DNA from: 70-18 sp041691815
Lineage (GTDB): Bacteria > Pseudomonadota > Alphaproteobacteria > Acetobacterales > Acetobacteraceae
Length of the DNA: 5,833 nucleotides
Assembly (NCBI GenBank): GCA_041691815.1
Contig: JBEPTZ010000200.1
Span: 1 to 5,833, forward strand
Reading direction: 5' to 3'
The notes beneath the pieces are model-generated. The model was given only the letters and a program-made list of their open reading frames with translations. It ran no database searches and had not been told where the DNA came from. Each line of letters begins with the position of its first letter. The first letter of the stretch is position 1. The translations under genes were made by a program, and so were the position numbers. Positions 1 to 5,005 of this stretch are shown piece after piece.

Positions 1-1
1 C

Positions 2-663
2 CGGGAGTTGCGTGCCATGGGCTATCGCAAGCTGTCGGCCCGGCCGCGCCATCACGCCCAGGCAGATGGCGCGATTGACGTTGTTAAAAAGACTTCCCCG
101 AGGTCCTGGCAACGGTCGCGGCCGGCAACAAGGTTGCGCCTGCCCGCATAGGGATATGGTTCGCCGATGAAGTCAGAATTGGCCAGAAGAACAAGATCAC
201 CCGGCGGTGGGCGCGGCGTGGTTCCAGACCGTCAGCACCGAAGGACCAACGAACCGCCTCGACCTAGACCTTCGGTGCCAACTGCCCGCAGCACGGCAAG
301 GGAGCAGCCCTGGTGCTGCCACGCTGCAACATCAACGCGATGAACCTGCACCTGGCGGAGATCGCGCCGGCGGTGGCGCCCGGAGCACATGTGCTGCTGC
401 TCGTCGACCAGGCCGGATGGCATATGTCCGCCAAGCTCGTGGTCCCGCCCAACATCACCATCGTGCCGCTGCCGCCGAAGTGTCCGCAACTGAATCCGAT
501 CGAGAACCTCTGGCAATTCCTGCGCGACAACTGGCTGTCGAACCGCGTGTTGACCTCCTACGACAACATCGTCGACCATTGCTGCGACACCTGGAACAAG
601 CTGCTCGAGCAGCCGTGGCGCATCATCGCCATCGGATTGCGCGACTGGGCACACCGGTTCTGA
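2..663 (+). pseudogene. IS630-family transposase, C-terminal part, disrupted
   Basis: This is a DDE transposase of the IS630 family, which cuts and pastes its element into TA targets. Translation starts in frame at base 2 (RELRAMGYRKLSARPRHHAQ), then moves to the -1 frame at the AAAAAG run (86-91). There it reads DFPEVLATVAAGNK and on to the stop at 661-663. All three catalytic acidic residues are visible in the second frame: Asp in WFADEVRIG (codon 166-168), Asp in LLLVDQAGWH (406-408) and Glu in NPIENLWQF (502-504). Two lesions exist. The frame change may be this IS group's programmed -1 shift; without it the first frame ends at TAG 149-151. A TAG at 265-267 (after QRTAST, probably replacing a Tyr codon) is a true nonsense change and separates the first Asp from the other two. 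An open stretch from 313 to 663 (116 codons) remains, but it lacks the first catalytic Asp. The protein is almost certainly inactive. Confidence 0.8.
265..267 (+). other. In-frame TAG nonsense codon in transposase
   Basis: In the frame that carries WFADEVRIG upstream and LLLVDQAGWH downstream, the codon at this position is TAG, between ACC and ACC-TTC-GGT-GCC. Family resemblance on both sides continues without a gap, so a single-base change from a Tyr codon (TAC or TAT) is the simplest explanation. This lesion inactivates the transposase whether or not the upstream frameshift is programmed. Confidence 0.75.
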
Positions 664-725
664 TCACGGAGATTGGGTATTACCCATCGGGAGATCGATA
701 GGGGGCATCTTCCGCCGCCGGCAAG

Positions 726-736
726 TTGGTTTGACC
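726..736 (+). promoter_or_regulatory. Weak third copy of the operator-like motif
   Basis: TTGGTTTGACC differs at one base from the first 11 bases of the element at 2870-2855 (TTGGTCTGACC). Similarity does not extend into the following TTTAA (here GTGCC). It lies between the IS end and the 3' end of the CoA-transferase gene, with no start codon of a plausible gene close downstream on the + strand. It may be a remnant of a promoter region, an accessory binding site, or chance. Confidence 0.2.
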
Positions 737-778
737 GTGCCACTGTGAGAGTGTCCGGGCCGCCGGCAGGCCTTGGCA

Positions 779-2007
779 TCAGATCACCTTGTTCTCGTTG
801 AGTTGATGGATCTCCTCCTCGGACAGACCCGACTCGTCGCGATACACCACCGCGTTGTCGCGCCCAAGCACGCCGCTCGGCCGGATCGGCAACATCTCGC
901 TCTCGGCGAAGCGCAGCGGCGAGTGCGGCAAGACCACCTGGCCCAGCAGCGGATGGTCGACCCAGTGCAGCATGCCGCGGGCGTGCATGTGCGCGTCGTT
1001 CACCACCTCATTGATGTCGCGCACCGGCGCGCATGGCACGCGGTGGCGGGCGAAGTGCTCGAATAACTCCTTGCGGTCGAACCGTTCGGTGTAGCCGGTG
1101 ACCAGCGCGTCCACCTCGGCCATATGAGCCACCCGTGTCTTGAGACTGGCGAAGCGCGGATCGGATTGCAGATCCTCATGGCCCATCGCCTTCAGCAGCG
1201 CGTGCCACTGCACCTCGCTGACGCAAATAATGGCAATATGGCCGTCGCGCGCCGGATAGACGTTGTACGGCGCCTCGGCCATGCCGCCATGGTGGTTGCC
1301 GGTGCGCGGCGGCGCCTCGCCGCCGCTGCCATACCAAAGGCCGAGGTTGGAGGCGAGCGAGGGATACACCGCCTCCTGCATCGACACCTCGACCAGCCGG
1401 CCGGTGCCGGTGCGCTCGCGCTCGAACAAGGCGGTGGCGACCGCCGCATACAGGTGCACACCGCCGAAAAAATCGCATAGCGCCGGCCCCGCCTTCACCG
1501 GTTCGCGGTCAGGAAACCCGGTGATCGACATCACGCCGGCCATCGCCTGCACGGTGAGGTCCATCGCCAGGAAGTCACGGCTCGGTCCGGTCAGGCCATA
1601 GCCGGAGCCCGAGGCGTAGATCAGCCTCGGATTGATCTGCCGCAGTGCCTCCCAACCCACGCCCAGACGGTCCATGACCCCGGGGCGAAATTCTCCAACA
1701 GCACGTCGGCGCGCTGCACCAGCCGTTGCAGCAGTTCGCGTCCACGCGCGGCCTTTAGGTTCAGCGTCACCGTATGCTTGTTGGAGTTCAGCATGGCGAA
1801 CGGCAGCGCTGCTCCACCGACCGCACCACGCCGGCGCAGGTTGTCGCCGTCGGGCTGCTCCACCTTGATCACCTCGGCGCCGGCCATCGCCAGCAGGAAG
1901 CCGCAATATGGGCCGTTGTAGATCTGCCCGAGGTCGAGCACGCGCACATCGGTGAGCGGCAGCTTGCGGCTGCCATGAGTCCGGGCGTCGGCGACGGTCT
2001 GCGGCAT
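779..2007 (-). pseudogene. CaiB/BaiF family III CoA-transferase, frameshifted
   Basis: Family III CoA-transferases move CoA from an acyl-CoA donor to a free carboxylic acid through an aspartyl-CoA intermediate in the cytoplasm. The reading frame starts at ATG 2007 (MPQTVADART), preceded on the - strand by GGGGAGGA eight bases upstream. It shows the family N-terminus: VRVLDLGQIYNGPYCGFLLA, then GAEVIKVEQP, LNSNKHTVTLNLK and VLLENF. At about 1687 the frame breaks. The family sequence RPGVMDRLGVGWEALRQINP resumes in another frame and continues to TGA at 781-779. One missing C on the - strand (GAATTTCGCCCC where TTC-CGC-CCC is expected) explains this. Repaired, the protein would be about 409 residues, normal for the family, with the probable nucleophile Asp near 150 (FLAMDLTVQAMAGVM). 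As written, translation ends at 1623-1621 after 128 residues and lacks that Asp. A sequencing error is an alternative to real inactivation. The gene lies 41 nt downstream of the regulator, probably co-transcribed. The substrate is unknown. Confidence 0.82.
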
Positions 2008-2015
2008 GGCCTGCG

Positions 2016-2023
2016 TCCTCCCC
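2016..2023 (-). promoter_or_regulatory. Ribosome binding site of the CoA-transferase
   Basis: On the - strand GGGGAGGA ends eight bases before the ATG at 2007. This strong Shine-Dalgarno match decides the start at 2007 and argues against an upstream start at 2056, which lies in the frame that becomes correct only after the break near 1687 and whose N-terminal translation is unlike any CoA-transferase. Confidence 0.75.
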
Positions 2024-2048
2024 AGGCGGCGACAGCTGCCGACTGCTG

Positions 2049-2804
2049 CTATTCAAGCGTGGCGAGTTCAGTGTCCGGCGAGGTCTGCGCCTCGATATGC
2101 TGCCGGTAGGCGCTGATGTGGTGCGCCATCCGCCGCTCCGCCGCGGCCCCGTCGCGGGCGCGGATCGCGTCGGCCACCCGCCGGTGCGCGCCGATCACCG
2201 CCGAGCGTACCGCCGGCGAGTTGTGCGGCTCGTCGAGGCCCGAGGCGGCGTAGCGCAGCGGCCCGATCGCCTTCCAGAAGCCAATCAGGAGGTCATTATG
2301 GCTGGCCAGCACCACCGCGCTGTGCCAGCGGATATTGCCCTCGGTCCAGGCCGGCAGTTCGCTGAACGCCGCCTCCATGCCCGCCTGCGCGGCGTCCAGT
2401 TCGGCGAGGTCGGCCTCGCTGCGGTGTATCGCCGCCAGCCTGGCCAGCGGCGGCTCGATCGCCCCGCGCACCTCCAGCAGGGCGCCGAAGCGGATGTGCC
2501 GGCCGCGGATGAACAATGCGATCGCCCGTTGCAGCGCGTCGTGCCCCGGCAGTTGCGGCACCGAGCCGCCGCCGCGCCCCGGCCGGGTCGCCAGCAGCCC
2601 CTCGACTTCCAGCATGCGCAGCGCCTCGCGCACCGAGGCGCGGCTGAGGCCGGAGGTTTCGGCCAGGTGGCGTTCGGTGGGCAATGCCGCGCCGACGACA
2701 TAGGTGCCGCTGAGGATGCCCTCGCGCAGGTGTTCGGCCAGCACCCCGGAGGCTTTGAGCACCTGGATGCGGCCGAGCGTGGGCCTGGATTGGGTGGTGG
2801 GCAT
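2049..2804 (-). CDS. GntR-family transcriptional regulator, FadR subfamily (FCD domain)
   Basis: A 251-residue DNA-binding regulator. The N-terminal winged helix-turn-helix spans about 20-83: LREGILSGTYVVGAALPTER, then LAETSGLSRASVREALRMLE (the recognition region) and the wing ATRPGRGGGSVP. The C-terminal part (about 105-235) is an all-helical FCD ligand-binding domain. Its likely metal/ligand positions are visible: Asn157 and His161 in NIRWHSAVV, His207 in GAHRRVADAI, and His229 in MAHHI. Many FCD proteins have Asp where Asn157 sits. Length is typical for the subfamily. The start at 2804 is supported by AAAGGAG just upstream (- strand). Such proteins usually repress neighbouring catabolic genes and are released by the substrate or its CoA ester. 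The divergent placement, next to an acyl-CoA operon and a FadR-like operator, suggests local control and autoregulation. The effector cannot be deduced. Confidence 0.9.
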   Translation of the reverse strand: MPTTQSRPTLGRIQVLKASGVLAEHLREGILSGTYVVGAALPTERHLAETSGLSRASVREALRMLEVEGLLATRPGRGGGSVPQLPGHDALQRAIALFIRGRHIRFGALLEVRGAIEPPLARLAAIHRSEADLAELDAAQAGMEAAFSELPAWTEGNIRWHSAVVLASHNDLLIGFWKAIGPLRYAASGLDEPHNSPAVRSAVIGAHRRVADAIRARDGAAAERRMAHHISAYRQHIEAQTSPDTELATLE

Positions 2805-2807
2805 ACT

Positions 2808-2814
2808 GCTCCTT
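2808..2814 (-). promoter_or_regulatory. Ribosome binding site of the GntR regulator
   Basis: On the - strand the sequence before the start reads AAAAGGAGCAGT-ATG, a good Shine-Dalgarno at short spacing. It supports the ATG at 2804 as the true start. Confidence 0.65.
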
Positions 2815-2823
2815 TTGAAGTCA

Positions 2824-2853
2824 AGTGTAGCTGCCCGGGTTTTGGCCTGTCAA
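2824..2853 (-). promoter_or_regulatory. Candidate promoter of the regulator/CoA-transferase operon
   Basis: On the - strand TTGACA (2853-2848, a perfect -35 match) is followed after 18 bases by TACACT (2829-2824, four of six matches to TATAAT). Transcription would start near 2817 and give a leader of only about 13 nt, just enough for the ribosome binding site. The operator-like element at 2855-2870 lies one base upstream of the -35. Assignment is by eye; alphaproteobacterial promoters often deviate from this consensus. Confidence 0.45.
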
Positions 2854-2854
2854 T

Positions 2855-2870
2855 TTAAAGGTCAGACCAA
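2855..2870 (-). promoter_or_regulatory. Operator-like element, copy 1 (probable GntR/FadR-type site)
   Basis: Read on the - strand this is TTGGTCTGACCTTTAA. It contains the perfect palindrome GGTC-N-GACC (2860-2868), which fits the GT-N3-AC core typical of FadR-subfamily operators. It lies in the divergent region, adjacent to the candidate -35 of the regulator and four bases upstream of the candidate -35 of the SDR gene. A near-identical copy (15 of 16) stands before the acyl-CoA dehydrogenase gene. The repeat is seen directly. Binding by the neighbouring regulator is inferred from family operator shape and context. Confidence 0.6.
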
Positions 2871-2873
2871 AGC

Positions 2874-2903
2874 TTGACCTCGCTGTGCAATCAAGGCTTG
2901 AAT
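2874..2903 (+). promoter_or_regulatory. Candidate promoter of the SDR-led operon
   Basis: TTGACC (2874-2879) and TTGAAT (2898-2903) are spaced by 18 bases and would start transcription near 2910, about 45 nt before the SDR start codon. The -35 is good and the -10 is moderate (four of six). The -10 falls inside the 19-bp near-palindrome at 2887-2905, as a repressor site often does. Assignment is by eye. Confidence 0.35.
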
Positions 2904-2905
2904 GC
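2887..2905. repeat. 19-bp near-palindrome, possible second operator
   Basis: GCAATCAAGGCTTGAATGC is symmetric around 2896. The inner arms TCAAG/CTTGA and the outer arms GCA/TGC pair exactly, with a single A/A mismatch between them. It differs in sequence from the 16-bp element at 2855-2870, so it may bind a different regulator or a different dimer. It overlaps the candidate -10 of the SDR operon. As RNA the arms would form only a weak hairpin with almost no loop, so a DNA-level protein site is more likely than a terminator. Confidence 0.35.
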
Positions 2906-2944
2906 CGGCGAAGCAGCGCCCCAGGCGACGCACCCGGCACGCGC

Positions 2945-2951
2945 GGGAGGA
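2945..2951 (+). promoter_or_regulatory. Ribosome binding site of the SDR gene
   Basis: GGGAGGA followed by ACGC-ATG sets the start at 2956. The frame is open upstream to an ATG at 2902, but that start has no ribosome binding site, falls in the palindrome, and would add an arginine-rich 18-residue leader unlike SDR proteins. Confidence 0.75.
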
Positions 2952-2955
2952 ACGC

Positions 2956-3723
2956 ATGAATTCGACACCGGCGAGGCGCTGCGTAGTCATTGTTACCGGC
3001 GGCGGCCGGGGCATCGGGGCCGCCACGGCGCGGCTACTCGGCCGCCAGGGCGCCGATGTGGTGGTCAACTATCGCGCCGCCCAGGCCGAGGCCGACGCCG
3101 TGGTGGCCGACATCGCGGCGGCCGGCGGGCGGGCGATCGCGGTGGCCGGTGACGTTGCGGAGGAAGCCGACGTGCTGCGGCTGTTTAGGGCCTGCGATGA
3201 TGCCTTCGGCCCGCTCACCGGCCTGGTCAACAACGCCGGCCTCGGTGGGCTGAAGCACCGGGTGGAGGAGACCGATTTCGCCTACACGCTGCGGCTGATG
3301 CGGGTCAACCTAGGCGGCGTGATCCTGTGCACCCGCGAGGCGGTCAGGCGCATGTCCATCCGCACCGGCGGCAGTGGCGGCGCCATCGTCAACGTCTCCT
3401 CGATCGGCGCGGTCACTGGTTCGCCCAACGCGTTCACCGACTATGCCGCCACCAAGGGGGCGGTGGACAGCTTCACGATCGGCGTGGCCGGAGAGACCGC
3501 CGGCTACGGCATCCGGGTCAACGCGGTTCGGCCCGGCATGATCGACACCGACATCCACGCCAGTTCGGGCATGCCCGACCGGGTGGCCCGCCACGGCGCA
3601 AAAATGCCCATCGGACGCGCCGGAACTGCGGCAGAAGTCGCCGAAATTATCGTCTTCCTGCTCTCTTCCAGGGCGTCCTACATCACTGGCACGATCATGA
3701 ACGTGGCAGGTGGCGTGCGCTGA
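2956..3723 (+). CDS. SDR family NAD(P)-dependent oxidoreductase
   Basis: A 255-residue classical short-chain dehydrogenase/reductase that would oxidise or reduce an alcohol/ketone group with NAD(P) in the cytoplasm. The Rossmann nucleotide motif TGGGRGIG is at 14-21, GDV with Asp66 follows beta-3, NNAG is at 92-95, and Asn118 (RVNLGG) is the usual structural Asn. The catalytic Ser is in NVSSIGAVTG (148-149), and Tyr163 and Lys167 form YAATK. The C-terminus RVNAVRPGMIDTDIHAS...YITGTIMNVAGG is typical. The pattern RMSIRTGGSGGAIVNVSS...IDTDIHASSG recalls the YgfF-type (glucose-1-dehydrogenase-like) branch, but a sugar substrate does not follow from that. Here it heads an operon with acyl-CoA dehydrogenase and crotonase genes, so a hydroxyacyl-CoA, or an alcohol released from the substrate, is a reasonable guess. 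The start is fixed by GGGAGGA. No lesion is seen. Confidence 0.92.
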   Translation: MNSTPARRCVVIVTGGGRGIGAATARLLGRQGADVVVNYRAAQAEADAVVADIAAAGGRAIAVAGDVAEEADVLRLFRACDDAFGPLTGLVNNAGLGGLKHRVEETDFAYTLRLMRVNLGGVILCTREAVRRMSIRTGGSGGAIVNVSSIGAVTGSPNAFTDYAATKGAVDSFTIGVAGETAGYGIRVNAVRPGMIDTDIHASSGMPDRVARHGAKMPIGRAGTAAEVAEIIVFLLSSRASYITGTIMNVAGGVR

Positions 3724-3739
3724 TTGGTCTTACCTTTAA
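3724..3739 (+). promoter_or_regulatory. Operator-like element, copy 2, upstream of the acyl-CoA dehydrogenase
   Basis: TTGGTCTTACCTTTAA begins directly after the SDR stop codon. It matches copy 1 (2870-2855, - strand) at 15 of 16 bases; the only change is G to T in one core arm. It points toward the dehydrogenase start 59 nt away, much as copy 1 points toward the regulator start 50 nt away. Its end overlaps TTTAAT (3735-3740), five of six to a -10 hexamer, though no convincing -35 is seen. It suggests internal regulation of the dehydrogenase/hydratase pair. Confidence 0.5.
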
Positions 3740-3782
3740 TGCCGGTAGTCCAAATGCCTCTGGCCATTCGCTGACCCGCAAC

Positions 3783-3789
3783 GGGAGGA
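3783..3789 (+). promoter_or_regulatory. Ribosome binding site of the acyl-CoA dehydrogenase
   Basis: GGGAGGA lies nine bases before the ATG at 3799. The phrase GGGAGGAAC is repeated before the SDR start (2945-2953), so both genes use the same strong initiation signal. Confidence 0.7.
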
Positions 3790-3798
3790 ACAGGTGAC

Positions 3799-4992
3799 AT
3801 GAGCAAGCCATCCGCGGACGCCGCCCTCGGCGCGTGGGAGATGCCCGAAGAACTGCGCATGCTGCAGGAGACGGTGCGCCGCTTCATGCGCCACGAGGTG
3901 AAACCCGAGGAGGACAGGCTCCCGCACGACGCCACCAGGCTACCTCTTGAGGTGCTGACGCCGCTGCAGGCCAAGGCCCGCGCGCTGGGCCTGTGGAACG
4001 TGGAATCACCGTCGGAATGGGGTGGCGCCGGGCTCAGCCTGCTCGGCCAGGCGGTGGTCGCCGAGGAATCCAGCCAGTGCCGCATGGGGCTCTACATCCC
4101 GGCCTGCCACGCCTTCGGCTGGGACCCGCCGAACGCCATCTTCGAGGGGCGGCGCGACCAGATCGAGAAATACGCGGTGCCGACCATCGAGAACGGCAGC
4201 AAGACCTTCGTGGCGATCTCCGAACCCTCAGGCGGCTCCGACCCCGGGCGGGCGATCCAGACCCGCGCCGAGAAGCAGGGCGATCGCTACATCCTCAACG
4301 GCACCAAGATCTGGATCTCCGGCGCCGGCGAGGCGAACTGGGGCCTGGTGTTCGCCCGCACCGGCCCCTCCAAGGGTCGCGACGGCATCACCAGCTTCAT
4401 CGTCGAGACCGCGTCGAAGGGTATCAGCCTGAAGCCGATCCCGGTGATCCGCGCCTACTCGCCGTACGAGGTCAATTTCGTCGACGTCGAGGTGCCAGAG
4501 GAGAACCGGCTGGGCGGCGAGGGCGAGGGCTTCAAGCTGGCCGAGACCTGGCTGGTGCACGCCCGCATCCCCTATGCTGCGGCGGTGATCGGCGTCGCCC
4601 AGGCCTCGCTGCAACTGGCCATCGAGTGGGCGCGCCAGCGGGTGACCTTCCGCTCGCCGCTGGCCGACAAGCAGGCGATCCAGTGGATGATCGCCGATTC
4701 CGAGATCGAGCTGCGCGCGGCGCGGCTGCTGGTCTACCAGGCGGCGTGGCGCGGCGACCTCGGCTACGACATCAAGATGGAGGCTTCGATCTGCAAGGTC
4801 TACGCCACCGAGGCGGCCGGGCGGGTGGTGGATCGCTGCATGCAGATCTTCGGCGGCCTCGGCGTCGCGGCCGAGATGCCGCTGGAGCGCTGGTATCGCG
4901 AGCTGCGCATCAAGCGCATCGGCGAGGGCCCGTCCGAAGTGCACCGCATGGTCGTCGCCCGCGACCTGATCCAGGGCCAGCGCGGCGGCTGA
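3799..4992 (+). CDS. Acyl-CoA dehydrogenase family protein
   Basis: A 397-residue FAD-dependent dehydrogenase expected to introduce an alpha,beta double bond into an acyl-CoA and pass electrons to electron-transfer flavoprotein. All three family domains are present. The N-terminal helical domain (about 15-130) includes GLWNVESPSEWGGAGLS. The beta domain (about 135-235) has the FAD/substrate motif AISEPSGGSDPG (139-150) and LNGTKIWISGAGEANWG (166-182). The C-terminal helical domain has QRVTFRSPLADKQAIQWMIAD (280-300), QIFGGLGVAAEMPLERWYRE (349-368) and RIGEGPSEVHRM. Glu376 in GEGPSE sits at the catalytic-base position of the short- and medium-chain enzymes. The GEGPSEVHR ending recalls the ACAD10/11-like branch more than the fadE type. 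Length is normal and no damage is seen. The gene lies 75 nt after the SDR, with an operator-like repeat in that gap, and 13 nt before the hydratase. Substrate chain and branching are unknown. Confidence 0.93.
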   Translation: MSKPSADAALGAWEMPEELRMLQETVRRFMRHEVKPEEDRLPHDATRLPLEVLTPLQAKARALGLWNVESPSEWGGAGLSLLGQAVVAEESSQCRMGLYIPACHAFGWDPPNAIFEGRRDQIEKYAVPTIENGSKTFVAISEPSGGSDPGRAIQTRAEKQGDRYILNGTKIWISGAGEANWGLVFARTGPSKGRDGITSFIVETASKGISLKPIPVIRAYSPYEVNFVDVEVPEENRLGGEGEGFKLAETWLVHARIPYAAAVIGVAQASLQLAIEWARQRVTFRSPLADKQAIQWMIADSEIELRAARLLVYQAAWRGDLGYDIKMEASICKVYATEAAGRVVDRCMQIFGGLGVAAEMPLERWYRELRIKRIGEGPSEVHRMVVARDLIQGQRGG

Positions 4993-4998
4993 AGGAGA
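4993..4998 (+). promoter_or_regulatory. Ribosome binding site of the enoyl-CoA hydratase-like gene
   Basis: AGGAGA directly follows the dehydrogenase stop TGA (4990-4992) and stands seven bases before ATG 5006. The 13-nt gap leaves no room for a promoter, so these two genes are co-transcribed and probably translationally linked. Confidence 0.75.
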
Positions 4999-5005
4999 GC
5001 AAAAC

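Larger units (their letters stand above)
1..682 (+). mobile_element. IS630-family insertion sequence, 3' part (5' end outside window)
   Basis: The left part of the window is the distal portion of an IS630/Tc1-mariner-type element, recognised from the DDE transposase it encodes. The element enters from outside the window, so its left inverted repeat and the helix-turn-helix part of the transposase are missing here. The right end is not fixed. After the transposase stop (661-663) the sequence runs through GGAGATTGGGTATTA (668-682). That looks like the terminal region of related elements and contains the TA expected at an IS630 target, inside the small palindrome GGGTATTACCC (675-685). Without the left end the inverted repeat cannot be matched, so the boundary at 682 is an estimate. 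The element lies about 100 bp beyond the 3' end of the CoA-transferase gene. Confidence 0.72.

Noticed and set aside
207..701. 164-codon open frame on + starting MGAAWFQTVS
   Set aside because: It is a different frame of the transposase. The arginine/alanine/proline-rich translation has no family features, while the overlapping frame carries the DDE motifs.
741..753. CACT-GTGAG-AGTG as a terminator hairpin
   Set aside because: The stem is only four base pairs with no T-run on either strand, too weak for an intrinsic terminator.
2008..2056. Upstream start at 2056 giving a 425-codon - strand frame for the CoA-transferase
   Set aside because: That frame yields a low-complexity Arg/Ala/Gly sequence before about 1687, with no CoA-transferase motifs. 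The true N-terminus is in the frame starting at 2007, which has a ribosome binding site. The long open frame only reflects GC-rich shadow coding.
2097..2858. 253-codon open frame on + opposite the GntR gene
   Set aside because: It is antisense to a well-supported regulator. Its composition is typical of a GC-rich shadow frame and it has no recognisable motif.
2902..2955. Longer SDR start at ATG 2902
   Set aside because: No ribosome binding site precedes it. The added residues are Arg-rich and not SDR-like, and the ATG lies within the palindrome. GGGAGGA before 2956 is decisive.
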